Source: PALSA-911 sp963839645 (GTDB taxonomy: Bacteria > Pseudomonadota > Alphaproteobacteria > Acetobacterales > Acetobacteraceae). From it: 64,000 nt of DNA. Positions within the stretch are counted from its first letter, which is position 1; the number at the start of each line of letters is the position of its first letter. The translations under genes and the position numbers were made by a program. Under the pieces are notes generated by a model that worked only from the letters and a program-made list of their open reading frames with translations, was not told the DNA's origin and made no database searches. This document shows positions 31,888 through 40,534 of this stretch, one piece after another. Where the stretch lies: contig CAWIVZ010000001.1 in the NCBI GenBank assembly GCA_963839645.1, forward strand, positions 930,001-994,000. Direction: 5' to 3'.

Positions 31888-33304
31888 ATGAAGGCGATCA
31901 ACGCGATCCGCATGGGCGGCGTGGACGTTCTGCCGCTGGTCGAGGGCGGCAAGGGTGTCGCCATTTCCAACGGCATCACCGCCGGCCATTGGGCCGCGGG
32001 CGGCGGCGTGGGCACGTTCAGCGCCGTCAATGCCGACAGCTACGACGACCAGGGCCGCCCGATCCCGCAGGTCTACACTGAAAAAACCCGCACCGCGCGG
32101 CATGAGGAACTGATCGCCTTTGCCGTGAAGGGCGCGCTGGCCCAGGCGCGGCCGGGCACGGGATCTCGCCGGCCCGAAGGGCCGTGTGCACGCCAATATC
32201 CTGTGGGAGATGGGCGGCGCCGAGCGGATCATCACCGAGGTGCTGGAGCGTGGCAGAGGCCTGATCAACGGCATCACCTGCGGCGCCGGCATGCCCTATC
32301 GCCTGTCCGACATCGCGGCGAAGTTCAATGTCCACTACTACCCGATCATTTCGTCTTCCCGCGCCTTCGCCGCGCTTTGGAAGCGCGCCTACCACAAGAC
32401 CGCCGAGCTGCTCGGCGGCGTGGTCTATGAGGACCCCTGGCTCGCCGGCGGGCATAACGGCCTGTCCAACAGCGAGAATCCCAACCATCCGGAAGACCCG
32501 TATCCCCGCGTGCTGGCGCTGCGCAAGCAGATGCGGGAATTCGGCCTGGACGAAACCCCGATCATCATGGCCGGCGGCGTCTGGTGGCTGGAGGAATGGG
32601 AGCACTGGATCGACAATCCCGAGCTTGGCCCGATCGCCTTCCAGTTCGGCACCCGCCCGCTGCTGACCAAGGAAAGCCCGATCGGCGAATACTGGAAGCA
32701 GCGCCTGCTGACCTTGCAGGAAGGCGACGTGTTCCTGAACCGCTTCAGCCCCACCGGCTTCTATTCCGTCGGCGGTGAACAACAACTTCATCCACGAACT
32801 GCGTGAGCGCAACGAGCACCAGGTGGCCTACACGGCCGAGGCAATCGGCGAGCACCAGGCGGAATACGGCGTCGGCCCGCGCAAGCGTATCGTCTATCTG
32901 ACCCCCGCCGACCTTACCCGCGTGCGCCAGTGGGAAGCCGACGGGCCGCACCGAGGCGCTGCGCACGCCTGATTCGACGCTGGTCTTCGTCACGCCGGAA
33001 AAGGCGCGGGAGATCGTGACGGATCAGGTCAATTGCATGGGCTGCCTAGTCGACCTGCCGGTTCTCCAACTGGAGCCAGCACGGTCCCGATTTCGACAAC
33101 GGCAAGCGCGCCGATCCCCGCAGTTTCTGCATCCAGAAGACCTTGCAGGACATCGCCCATCGCGGCGATACCCAGGATGCGGTGGAAAACAACCTGATGT
33201 TCAGCGGCCACAACGCCTACCGCTTCGCATCCGACCCGTTCTACTCCAACGGCTTCGTTCCCACCGTACGCCAGTTGTTCGAACGGATCATGACCGGGCG
33301 GTAG
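31888..33304 (+). CDS. nitronate monooxygenase-like FMN protein, four frameshifts
   Basis: Related to 2-nitropropane dioxygenase/nitronate monooxygenase (COG2070). N-terminus AINAIRMGGVDVLPLVEGGKGVAISNG, then WEMGGAERIITEVLERG, GITCGAGMPY, IIMAGGVWWLEEW and QFGTRPLLT. Four single-base gains, at about 32155, 32774, 32948 and 33050, break it; removing them gives a continuous 470-aa protein with CMGCLSTCRFSNW near the C-terminus. That Cys cluster is unusual for the plain family and could bind metal. Four independent disruptions could also mean a true pseudogene. Confidence 0.8.
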
Positions 33305-33328
33305 CAAGGCTGGGGCACAGCCCCGATT

Positions 33329-34567
33329 TTACCTCCGCCGCTCCGTCAGCAGCACGCGGCTTTTCGACAGGGCGGCGATTTCGGCGTCGGAGTAGCCGTG
33401 CTGGGCCAGAACCTCGGCACCGTGCTGGCCGAATTTGGGCGGCACGGCGCGGGTTCCGCCGGGGGTGCGGGAGAACTTGATCGGCGTGCCCAGGCCTTTG
33501 TAGCCGTTGAGCTCGGTGACCATTTCCCGGTGCAGGGTGTGCGGCGCGGCGGTGGACTGGTCCACCGGCAGCACCGGGCCGGCGGGGACGCCGTTGCGGA
33601 TCAGGTGCAACGAGATTTCGTTGCCGTCCTTGTCGGCGAAGGCGTCCTGCAGGATCTTGGTCAGCGCGGCGCGGTTTTCCATGCGGTCGCCGTTGGAGGC
33701 GAAGCGCGGATCGTCGGCCATTTCCGGCATGCCGAGCAGTTCGCACAGCTTGCGGAACTGGCCGTTGTTGCCGCTGGCGATGAAGATCTCGCAGGTCTTG
33801 GTCGGGTATTTGTCGTACGGGATCAGGTTCGGGTGCGGGTTGCCGGTGGGCATGGGCCGCTTGCCGTTGAGGAAGTAGTTAGGCGCCTGCGGATGCAGCA
33901 GCGACATGCCGCAATCGTAGAGCGTCATGTCGATATACTGGCCGAGGCCGGATTGCTTGCGTTCGTGCAGGGCCATCAGGATGCCGATGGCGGAATAGAG
34001 GCCGGTGCCCATGTCCACCATGGCGGTGCCGAGGCGCATCGGGCCGGTGGTGGGATCGCCGTTGACGCTCATCAGGCCGGTCATGGCCTGCAGGATGGCG
34101 TCATAACCCGGCAGGCCGCCGAGCGGGCCGTCGGCGCCGAAGCCGGAGATGCGGCAATGGATCAGGCCGGGGAAGCGCGGCGAGAGGTCCTTTTCATAGC
34201 CCATACCCCATTTTTCCATCGAGCCGGGCTTGAAGTTCTCGATCAGCACATCCGCGCCTTCCAGCAGGCGCAACAGCACGGCCTTGCCTTCGGGCTGGCT
34301 GATGTCGAGAGCGATCGAGCGCTTGTTGCGGTTGATGCCGATGAAGTAGCTGGCATCGCCCTCGAGGAACGGAGGGCCCCAGTCGCGCACCTCGTCGCCC
34401 TGGGGGGGTTCGACCTTGATCACCTCGGCGCCGTGATCGGACAGCACCATGGTGCAGTACGGGCCGCCGAGCACGCGGGTGAGGTCGATAACCTTCAGGC
34501 CCGCGAGGGCGCCGGCGGAGCGGGCGAGGCCTTTTCCGGCGGTTAGAGGGGGGGCGGATCCGTCCAT
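33329..34567 (-). CDS. CaiB/BaiF family CoA transferase (class III)
   Basis: 412 aa from ATG 34567, intact. Seen: LKVIDLTRVLGGPYCTMVLSDHGAEVIKVEPPQGDEVR, NRNKRSIALDIS, ADVLIENFKPGSMEKWGMGYE with the catalytic Asp region around residue 180, and GYDAILQAMTGLM. Transfers CoA between carboxylic acids; substrate unknown. The frame is open further upstream but runs into a G/C-repeat region. No pathway partners adjoin it. Confidence 0.9.
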   Translation of the reverse strand: MDGSAPPLTAGKGLARSAGALAGLKVIDLTRVLGGPYCTMVLSDHGAEVIKVEPPQGDEVRDWGPPFLEGDASYFIGINRNKRSIALDISQPEGKAVLLRLLEGADVLIENFKPGSMEKWGMGYEKDLSPRFPGLIHCRISGFGADGPLGGLPGYDAILQAMTGLMSVNGDPTTGPMRLGTAMVDMGTGLYSAIGILMALHERKQSGLGQYIDMTLYDCGMSLLHPQAPNYFLNGKRPMPTGNPHPNLIPYDKYPTKTCEIFIASGNNGQFRKLCELLGMPEMADDPRFASNGDRMENRAALTKILQDAFADKDGNEISLHLIRNGVPAGPVLPVDQSTAAPHTLHREMVTELNGYKGLGTPIKFSRTPGGTRAVPPKFGQHGAEVLAQHGYSDAEIAALSKSRVLLTERRR

Positions 34568-35069
34568 CTCAGGCAGCCTTTCCGTCAGCTTGTCGTTGCC
34601 ACAGCTTGTGGCGGAATTCGGGGCCGGTTTCCAGCCTCTCGTCGCGGGCCGGGCCGGGCCGGGCCGGGCGGCGGGCGGGGGCGGGGGGGGCTTCCGCGGA
34701 TGCCGGGATAATTTAGCGCCTATGCCCGCGGCGCGCGGGCCTGGCAGCCGGCCATTGCCCTGGGCGGCGCGGCCGGGGTGTGACGCGCGGCGTGCATGCA
34801 GTGCGGCGAAGGCCGCCCAATTCACTCTTGGCACCAGGACGAGTTCACGAAACCTTGATAGCTCCGAATTCGTTTCGAATATTGCCATCGCTGTCATATT
34901 ATGTATCCTTTTCTATATTCGTAGCGATTGGGTCTTGGTGGTGCGGTCCGGCGGTGCCGGAGACGGGTTTTGGAACGTCGCCTCAAGACCGCGCTGGCCC
35001 TGTCCTGCGAAGCCGCACCGCCTTTTTGGTTCCCGTCATCCACGATCATCCCCGAAGGAGGCCCAGGCT
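34568..35069. other. 502-base divergent intergenic region
   Basis: Between the CoA transferase gene and the PEP-CTERM gene. It holds the G-rich repeat listed below and, from about 34855 to 34930, an A/T-rich segment (attatgtatccttttctat) unlike the surrounding DNA that could contain a promoter. No gene is evident. Confidence 0.6.
34646..34690 (+). repeat. GGGCC tandem repeat running into a G-tract
   Basis: Four to five gggcc units followed by gggcggcgggcgggggcggg and a run of eight G. The + strand has several G-triplets in close order, so a G-quadruplex is possible; it lies 80-120 bases upstream of the CoA transferase start. Confidence 0.6.
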
Positions 35070-35888
35070 ATGCGTTTGCACATGAAGACAATACGGCAAG
35101 CACTCGTTGCGGCGGTTGGGCTGGCTGGCTTTGCCTTTGCCGTTCCCGCCCAGGCGGGAACGATTATCCTGGAAGGCAGCGATGCGATCGGCTTCCATTG
35201 CGCCGGTGGCGACGTGCCTGCCTGCACCTATCGGGATCAGGCGTTTTCCGCCATTGGCGGCGCGGACCCGCGGCCGATCGCCGTTTTCGGCAATACCGTG
35301 AACGGCAGCGCGGTCACCTCCGGCTCGCATCCGGTCAGTGACTTCGCGACCGTGGCGGGTGCCGGGTCGCTGAGTAACTATGTGGCCCTTTACTTCCTCG
35401 CCACGAACGGTTGCTGCACCGAGGACGACAGCCTGATCACCGCCCCGGGCGCGTCGGCGGCCGTGGCCAGCTATCTGTCGGCCGGCGGAACGGTCATGAT
35501 CGAGAATTACAGCGGCGGTTCCGCCTGGGACTTCGCCGTGGGAGCCGGGGGTGCGGGGGCTGCCCATGTCGCGGGCGTCGGCGGCGGATTCCCCAGCAGT
35601 CTGAGCTGCAGCGATGGCGAGACGGTAACGGCGACCGGGACGGCCAACGGCTTCACCCAGCCGCCCGTGATGGGGTGCTGGACCCACCAGGGCTATGACC
35701 AGAGCTTCTTCGGCCCGCTGGGTTTCACCCTTAGCTTCTTCGACAGCCCGACCGGGCTGGGCATCGACGGCTTCTCCAGCCTGCTGTCGAGCGGCAGGAC
35801 CGTCGTCGGCGCTCCGGAGCCGGCCGCGCTGGCGCTGCTCGGCGTTGGCCTGATCGGCCTTGGGCTGGTTCGCCGCCGCCGCGGCTGA
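35070..35888 (+). CDS. PEP-CTERM sorting domain protein
   Basis: 272 aa exported protein. ATG 35070 has GAAGGAGG upstream. Signal peptide residues 1-30 (ending VPAQAG), then a Gly/Ser/Ala-rich body with four or more Cys (HCAGGDVPAC, NGCCTEDD), and the C-terminal sorting signal PEPAALALLGVGLIGLGLVRRRRG: PEP motif, membrane helix, Arg cluster. Such proteins are cut by an exosortase, often with exopolysaccharide. The body function is unknown. No exosortase is in the window. Confidence 0.88.
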   Translation: MRLHMKTIRQALVAAVGLAGFAFAVPAQAGTIILEGSDAIGFHCAGGDVPACTYRDQAFSAIGGADPRPIAVFGNTVNGSAVTSGSHPVSDFATVAGAGSLSNYVALYFLATNGCCTEDDSLITAPGASAAVASYLSAGGTVMIENYSGGSAWDFAVGAGGAGAAHVAGVGGGFPSSLSCSDGETVTATGTANGFTQPPVMGCWTHQGYDQSFFGPLGFTLSFFDSPTGLGIDGFSSLLSSGRTVVGAPEPAALALLGVGLIGLGLVRRRRG

Positions 35889-35911
35889 TCCGGGACGACG
35901 GGAGGCGACGG

Positions 35912-35939
35912 AAGGGCGGCACCTGCGGGCGCCGCCCTT
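35912..35939 (+). terminator. intrinsic terminator after the PEP-CTERM gene
   Basis: Stem aagggcggc (35912-35920) with gccgccctt (35931-35939), 10-base loop, then tttcgttgttg. It may serve both this gene and, in reverse, prfC. Confidence 0.75.
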
Positions 35940-35957
35940 TTCGTTGTTGTGGGTCGG

Positions 35958-37499
35958 TCAGGCCGCCACGCGCTCGGCCTTGATGTCCTTGATGTCGCGG
36001 AAAATCAGCTCGGGGGCCAGTTCGGCGGTGCGGCGCATCATGAAGGCGGAGCTGGCGAGGTAGACGGGGTCGCCGTCCACGTCGTCGGCCATGTTGGAGC
36101 GGTTGGCGGCGATGAAGCGGGCGAGGGATGCCTTGTCGTCGCCGGAGACCCAGCGGGCGAGGGAGAAGGGCACCGCGTCGAAGCCGATCTTGACGCCGTA
36201 TTCGCCCATCAGGCGGGCCTGCAGCACGTCCAGCTGCAGGGTGCCGACGACGCCGACCAGCGGCTGGGCGCCGTCCTGCGGGCGGAACAGCTGGACGACG
36301 CCTTCCTCGGCCAGTTCCTGCAAGGCCTGGCGGAGCTTCTTGGCCTTCATGGCGTCCTCCAGCCGCACGCGGCGGAGGATTTCGGGGGCGAAGTAGGGGA
36401 CGCCGACGAAGTTGATGTCCTCGCCTTCCGTCAGGGTGTCGCCGATGCGGAGCGTGCCGTGGTTGGGGATGCCGACGACGTCGCCGGCGAAGGCTTCGTC
36501 GGCGATTTCGCGTTCGCGGGCGAAGAAGAATTGCGGGGCGTGCAGCGGGATGGTTTTGCCGGTGCGGACCTGCTTCAGCTTCATGCCGCGAACCAGGCGG
36601 CCGGAGCAGACGCGGGCGAAGGCGATGCGGTCGCGGTGGTTGGGGTCCATGTTGGCCTGGATCTTGAACACGAGCGCGGTGAGGCTGGGTTCCGTGGCGT
36701 CCACGATACGGGTGTCGGCGGGCTGGCTGCGCGGGCGGGGGCCGTATTCGGCCAGGCCGTTGAGCAGGTCGGCGACGCCGATCTCCTTGATGGCGCTGCC
36801 GAAATAGACGGGGGTGAGGTGGCCGGCGGCGAAGGATTCCTCATCGAATTCCGGCAGGGCGGAGCGGGCGAGGTCGATCTCGTCGGCCATCGTGGCCAGG
36901 CGGGGGTCCGACTGGGACAGTTCCTGGTTCACGTGCAGCTCCCGGGCGCGCAGATCGTAGGTGCCGACGAATTCGTTGGCGCGGCCGACCGGCCAGGTGA
37001 CCGGGGCGGTGTCGAGCGCCAGGGTGTTGGACACCTCGTCGAGGGTTTCGAAGGGGTCGCGGGCTTCGCGGTCGAACTTGTTGACGAAGGTGATGATGGG
37101 GATGTCGCGCAGGCGGCAGATTTCGAACAGCTTGCGGGTGCGGGCCTCGATGCCCTTGGCGGCGTCGATGACCATGACAGCGGAGTCGACCGCGGTGAGG
37201 GTGCGGTAGGTGTCCTCGGAGAAGTCCTCGTGGCCGGGGGTGTCGAGCAGGTTGAAGACGCAGTCGGCGTATTCGAAGGTCATGACGGAGGTGACGACCG
37301 AGATGCCGCGCTCGCGTTCGATGCCCATCCAGTCCGAGCGGGTGCGGCGGCGCTCGCCCTTGGCGCGGACGTTGCCGGCGAGCTGGATGGCGCCGCCGGC
37401 GCGCAGCAGGCGCTCGGTGAGGGTGGTTTTGCCGGCGTCGGGGTGGGAGATGATGGCGAAGGTGCGGCGGCGGGAGATTTCGGTGGAGGTGTCGGTCAT
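35958..37499 (-). CDS. prfC: peptide chain release factor 3
   Basis: GTPase that recycles RF1/RF2 after termination. 513 aa, intact. Seen: SHPDAGKTTLTERLL (G1, residues 19-33), IERERGISVVTSVM, DTPGHEDFSEDTYR, NKFDREARDP, and C-terminal VGVVGTLQLDVLQARL. Stands alone between the PEP-CTERM gene and rpsD. Confidence 0.96.
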   Translation of the reverse strand: MTDTSTEISRRRTFAIISHPDAGKTTLTERLLRAGGAIQLAGNVRAKGERRRTRSDWMGIERERGISVVTSVMTFEYADCVFNLLDTPGHEDFSEDTYRTLTAVDSAVMVIDAAKGIEARTRKLFEICRLRDIPIITFVNKFDREARDPFETLDEVSNTLALDTAPVTWPVGRANEFVGTYDLRARELHVNQELSQSDPRLATMADEIDLARSALPEFDEESFAAGHLTPVYFGSAIKEIGVADLLNGLAEYGPRPRSQPADTRIVDATEPSLTALVFKIQANMDPNHRDRIAFARVCSGRLVRGMKLKQVRTGKTIPLHAPQFFFAREREIADEAFAGDVVGIPNHGTLRIGDTLTEGEDINFVGVPYFAPEILRRVRLEDAMKAKKLRQALQELAEEGVVQLFRPQDGAQPLVGVVGTLQLDVLQARLMGEYGVKIGFDAVPFSLARWVSGDDKASLARFIAANRSNMADDVDGDPVYLASSAFMMRRTAELAPELIFRDIKDIKAERVAA

Positions 37500-37555
37500 T
37501 GGCGGCCCCTTGACCTTATCAAGTGGTTTCCAAAGGGCGAGCCCTTTGGCGGGTC

Positions 37556-37630
37556 TGGGCAGAGCCCAGTCTTGCTTCCTTGGGCAGAGCCCAGTCTTGC
37601 TTCCTTGGGCAGAGCCCAGTCTTGCTTCCT
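37556..37630. repeat. three perfect tandem copies of a 25-bp unit
   Basis: Unit tgggcagagcccagtcttgc plus ttcct, repeated at 37556, 37581 and 37606 with no mismatch. Each copy contains the palindrome ctgggc-aga-gcccag, so transcripts could form three hairpins. It lies in the prfC-rpsD gap, just after the palindrome ccaaaggg-cga-gccctttgg. Confidence 0.9.
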
Positions 37631-37667
37631 AAAGAAAACGCCGGACGGAGAACCCGACCGGCGTTCT
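37631..37667 (-). terminator. intrinsic terminator of rpsD
   Basis: Read on the minus strand: stem aacgccgg with ccggcgtt around a 13-base loop, followed by ttcttt. It lies directly past the rpsD stop. Confidence 0.8.
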
Positions 37668-37689
37668 TGTAGCCAAACAGGACGTCAGA

Positions 37690-38304
37690 TCAGCGCGAGT
37701 AGAACTCGACCACCAGGTTCGGTTCCATCTGCACGGGATACGGCACGTCGCTCAGCTTCGGGGCGCGGCCGAAGCGGCCCTTCATGGCGCGGTGATCGAC
37801 TTCCACGTAGTCCGGCACGTCACGCTCTGCGGTCTGCGAGGCGTCCAGCACCATGGCGAGCTGCTTGGATTTCTCCTTCACCTCGATGATGTCGTTGTCG
37901 CGCACCTGATAGGAGGAGATGTTGACGCGCTTGCCGTTGACCATGACGTGGCCATGGTTGACGAACTGGCGGGCGGCGAAGGGGGTGATGGCGAACTTCA
38001 TGCGGTAGATGACCGCGTCCAGCCGGCGCTCCAGCAATTCGATCAGGTTCTCGGAGGTGTCGCCTTTGCGGCGGACGGCTTCCTCGTAGTATTTGCGGAA
38101 CTGCTTTTCGCCGATGTTGCCGTAATAGCCCTTCAGCTTCTGCTTCGCCATCAGCTGCACGCCGAAGTCGCTCGGCTTCTTGCGGCGCTGGCCGTGCTGG
38201 CCGGGGCCGTATTCGCGCTTGTTGACGGGGGATTTCGGGCGGCCCCAGAGATTGACGCCGAGGCGGCGGTTGATCTTGTACTTGCTTTCTGCGCGCTTGG
38301 TCAT
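37690..38304 (-). CDS. rpsD: 30S ribosomal protein S4
   Basis: Primary 16S rRNA-binding assembly protein. 204 aa from ATG 38304, the usual length. Seen: SKYKINRRLGVNLWGRPKSP, YGPGQHGQRRKKPSDFG, KQKLKGYYGNIGEKQFRKYY, and the S4 domain with RRLDAVIYRMKFA and HGHVMVNGKRVNISSYQV. Monocistronic by the look of it, with its own terminator. Confidence 0.98.
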   Translation of the reverse strand: MTKRAESKYKINRRLGVNLWGRPKSPVNKREYGPGQHGQRRKKPSDFGVQLMAKQKLKGYYGNIGEKQFRKYYEEAVRRKGDTSENLIELLERRLDAVIYRMKFAITPFAARQFVNHGHVMVNGKRVNISSYQVRDNDIIEVKEKSKQLAMVLDASQTAERDVPDYVEVDHRAMKGRFGRAPKLSDVPYPVQMEPNLVVEFYSR

Positions 38305-38567
38305 GCGCGTGTCCTTTACAGTCTGTGCCGCGCCGGTAGAGATCCGGGTTGTCGGCTTGTTGCACCGGTAGTCCGCGCCTTGCGGCGTGGCGGGCGCGGG
38401 CCCCTCTGGCTGCTCCCTTTGGGGGCATGCAAGCGGACCCGTCCACGTTCCCGGCAATGGAACCTGCCCGCCGTGCGGGTGGCGCGGCGGGTGGAGGGCG
38501 GTCGTATAGGGGGGTGTCCCGGGGTTGTCAAATTTGGGGCGTGGGGTTACCTCAGGCGGAAGTTGGA

Positions 38568-38786
38568 ATGGATGAACCCTGGATCATGAACCGCGGCGAT
38601 ATACTCTGGCTGGGCATTGCGTCGGGCGTCACCGGCTGCCTGCTGGGCGGGATGATGCTGGGCATCGGCATCAGCCTGATCCTCGGCGGGCAGCACATCG
38701 GCTGGCTGCTGCTGTTGCCGGCCGCGCCGGCCGGGGCGCTGCCAGGCTGGCTGATGGGACGGCGGCTGGCGAGCCAGCTGCGCTGA
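38568..38786 (+). CDS. small two-helix membrane protein, unknown
   Basis: 72 aa from ATG 38568, or 66 aa from ATG 38586. Two hydrophobic segments (about residues 12-35 and 41-60, Gly-rich) with a basic end GRRLASQLR. No family recognised. It sits between rpsD (divergent) and the TRAP binding protein. Upstream GGCGGAAG could be its ribosome site. Confidence 0.6.
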   Translation: MDEPWIMNRGDILWLGIASGVTGCLLGGMMLGIGISLILGGQHIGWLLLLPAAPAGALPGWLMGRRLASQLR

Positions 38787-38853
38787 CCTGTTTCCTGCGC
38801 CGCAGCGGCGGCGCGATCCCAACAATCAACCCATGATCCTCCGGGAGGACCCT

Positions 38854-39885
38854 ATGAACGCATCCATTACCCGCCGTACCGCCATGTCCGGGCTGCTTGC
38901 GGCACCGGCCGTTATCGGCTTTTCCCGTCTTGGCCGGGCCGAGGCGCGCATGCTGAACATCTCGCACCAGTTCCCGGGCGGCAACGGCGAGACCGGCGAT
39001 TTCCGCGATCAGCTGTGCAAGCGCTTCGCGGCCGAGGTGACCAAGCGCAGCAACGGCGAACTGGCGTTCAACGTGTATCCGAATTCGTCGCTGATGAAGA
39101 CGTTCGCGCAGTTCAGCGCCATCCGGAAGGGCGCGCTGGATATCGGCCTGGTGCCGACCGCCTATGCTGGCGGTGACATTCATGAGATGAACATGACGTT
39201 CATGCCGGCGCTGGTTTCCAGCTACAAGCAGGGCATGGCGTGGAAGACGGCGCCGATCGGGCAGGAAATCACCAAGCTGCTGGAAGCCAAGGGGGTGAAG
39301 ATCCTGACCTGGGTCTGGCAGTCCGGCGGCATCGCGTCGCGCACCGTGCCGGTCTTGTCGCCATCGGATGTGAAGGGGCTGAAGGTGCGGGGCGGGTCGC
39401 GCGAGATGGACACGATGTTCCAGGCCGCCGGCGCCACGGTTTCCACCATGCCGTCCAACGAGCTGTACATCGCGATGCAGACGGGCACGGTGGATGTGGG
39501 GGTTACCAGCTCCACGTCGCTGATCTCGTTCCGATTGGAAGAGACCTGCAAGAACATGACCGGCGCCACCGGCGGCAGCTTTTTCTTCATCCTCGAGCCG
39601 ATCCTGATGTCCAAGCTGGTGTTCGACGCGATGCCGCCGGCGCAGCAGAAGCTGCTGCTGACGGTTGGCGAGGAGCTGGAGCCGTGGGCACTGGCCAAGG
39701 CGCAGGCGGACGATGTGGAACTGAACCGGGTTTATGAGAAGGCCGGCGTGAAGGTGCACCAGTTCAATGCCGAGCAACTCGGCCAGTGGCGGGAAGTGGC
39801 CGCGCGGAGTTCGTGGAAGGCGTTCGCGGACAAATCCGAGCAGGCCGCGCGGTTCCTGAAGATGGCTGAGGCGGTGACGGGTTAA
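38854..39885 (+). CDS. TRAP transporter substrate-binding protein DctP
   Basis: 343 aa periplasmic solute-binding protein. ATG 38854 is preceded by CGGGAGGA. The N-terminus has a twin-arginine signal (ITRRTAMSGLLAAPAVIGF). DctP features: ISHQFPGG, NGELAFNVYPNSSL, the conserved VRGGSREMDTMFQAAGATVSTMPSNELYIAMQTGTVD. It lacks dctQ and dctM partners nearby, so it is an orphan; they may lie elsewhere. Ligand, probably a carboxylate, unknown. Confidence 0.92.
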   Translation: MNASITRRTAMSGLLAAPAVIGFSRLGRAEARMLNISHQFPGGNGETGDFRDQLCKRFAAEVTKRSNGELAFNVYPNSSLMKTFAQFSAIRKGALDIGLVPTAYAGGDIHEMNMTFMPALVSSYKQGMAWKTAPIGQEITKLLEAKGVKILTWVWQSGGIASRTVPVLSPSDVKGLKVRGGSREMDTMFQAAGATVSTMPSNELYIAMQTGTVDVGVTSSTSLISFRLEETCKNMTGATGGSFFFILEPILMSKLVFDAMPPAQQKLLLTVGEELEPWALAKAQADDVELNRVYEKAGVKVHQFNAEQLGQWREVAARSSWKAFADKSEQAARFLKMAEAVTG

Positions 39886-39917
39886 ACCAGACTACCGACC
39901 GGCTGGGTTGGAAACAG

Positions 39918-39950
39918 AAAAGGCGAGAGGGCATGGCCATCTCGCCTTTT
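39918..39950. terminator. bidirectional intrinsic terminator
   Basis: 11-bp stem aaaaggcgaga (39918-39928) with tctcgcctttt (39940-39950). A and T runs on both sides serve dctP on the + strand and the SHOCT gene on the minus strand. Confidence 0.88.
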
Positions 39951-40005
39951 CCACATCTATGCCTCGGGGCAGGCGGCGATCGCAACGACGCGCCGCGTCG
40001 ACGAG

Positions 40006-40386
40006 CTACTGAACCAAGCGGGTCCGCAGCATGGTGTATTCCTTCTCAGAAATCGACCCGCTTGCCTTCAGCCGATCCAGCTTCTCGATCTCGTCCGCGG
40101 CGCTGAACCCCACCATATGACGCAATTCCTCGCGTGCATGCTGGGCGCGCGCCTGGTTCCGCTCGGCCATGCCACGGCCCTGCGTGAGCAGGTAGGCGAA
40201 TATGCCGATATAAGGCAGCACGATCAGCAGGATCACCCACAGAACCTTGGCGAAGCCGGACACGTCATGGCGGCGGAACAGGTCGCCGATCACCGTGATC
40301 AGCAACCAGAACCACACGATAAACATGAAGACGGCGAACATATCGGTCACGAAATTCGTGAACGTGAAACCACCTTCGAACAGCAT
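40006..40386 (-). CDS. PLD nuclease N-terminal / SHOCT domain membrane protein
   Basis: 126 aa. Two membrane helices (about residues 10-33 and 45-68: MFIVWFWLLITVIGDLFRRHDVSG, KVLWVILLIVLPYIGIFAYLL) match the PLDc_N module, and the C-terminus EIEKLDRLKASGSISEKEYTMLRTRLV is a SHOCT motif. Function of the family is poorly known. Intact. Confidence 0.85.
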   Translation of the reverse strand: MLFEGGFTFTNFVTDMFAVFMFIVWFWLLITVIGDLFRRHDVSGFAKVLWVILLIVLPYIGIFAYLLTQGRGMAERNQARAQHAREELRHMVGFSAADEIEKLDRLKASGSISEKEYTMLRTRLVQ

Positions 40387-40534
40387 CAGAATTCTCCAAT
40401 CGTTTTTGTTTCGTCGATATTAACGGGCGCCCGGTACCGACGAGATCAGCGGCAATACATCGCTGGCCACCACTATCCCAGATGCCGGTGGAATCATAGC
40501 GGGGTTCAGGGGCGGAGCCCCTGGCCTTCACTTC

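Noticed and set aside
34820..35069. Sigma-54 promoter for the PEP-CTERM gene
   Set aside because: A tggcac word occurs (34829 region) but the matching TTGC at the right spacing is absent.
37556..37630. CRISPR array
   Set aside because: The three units abut with no spacers, and no cas genes are present.
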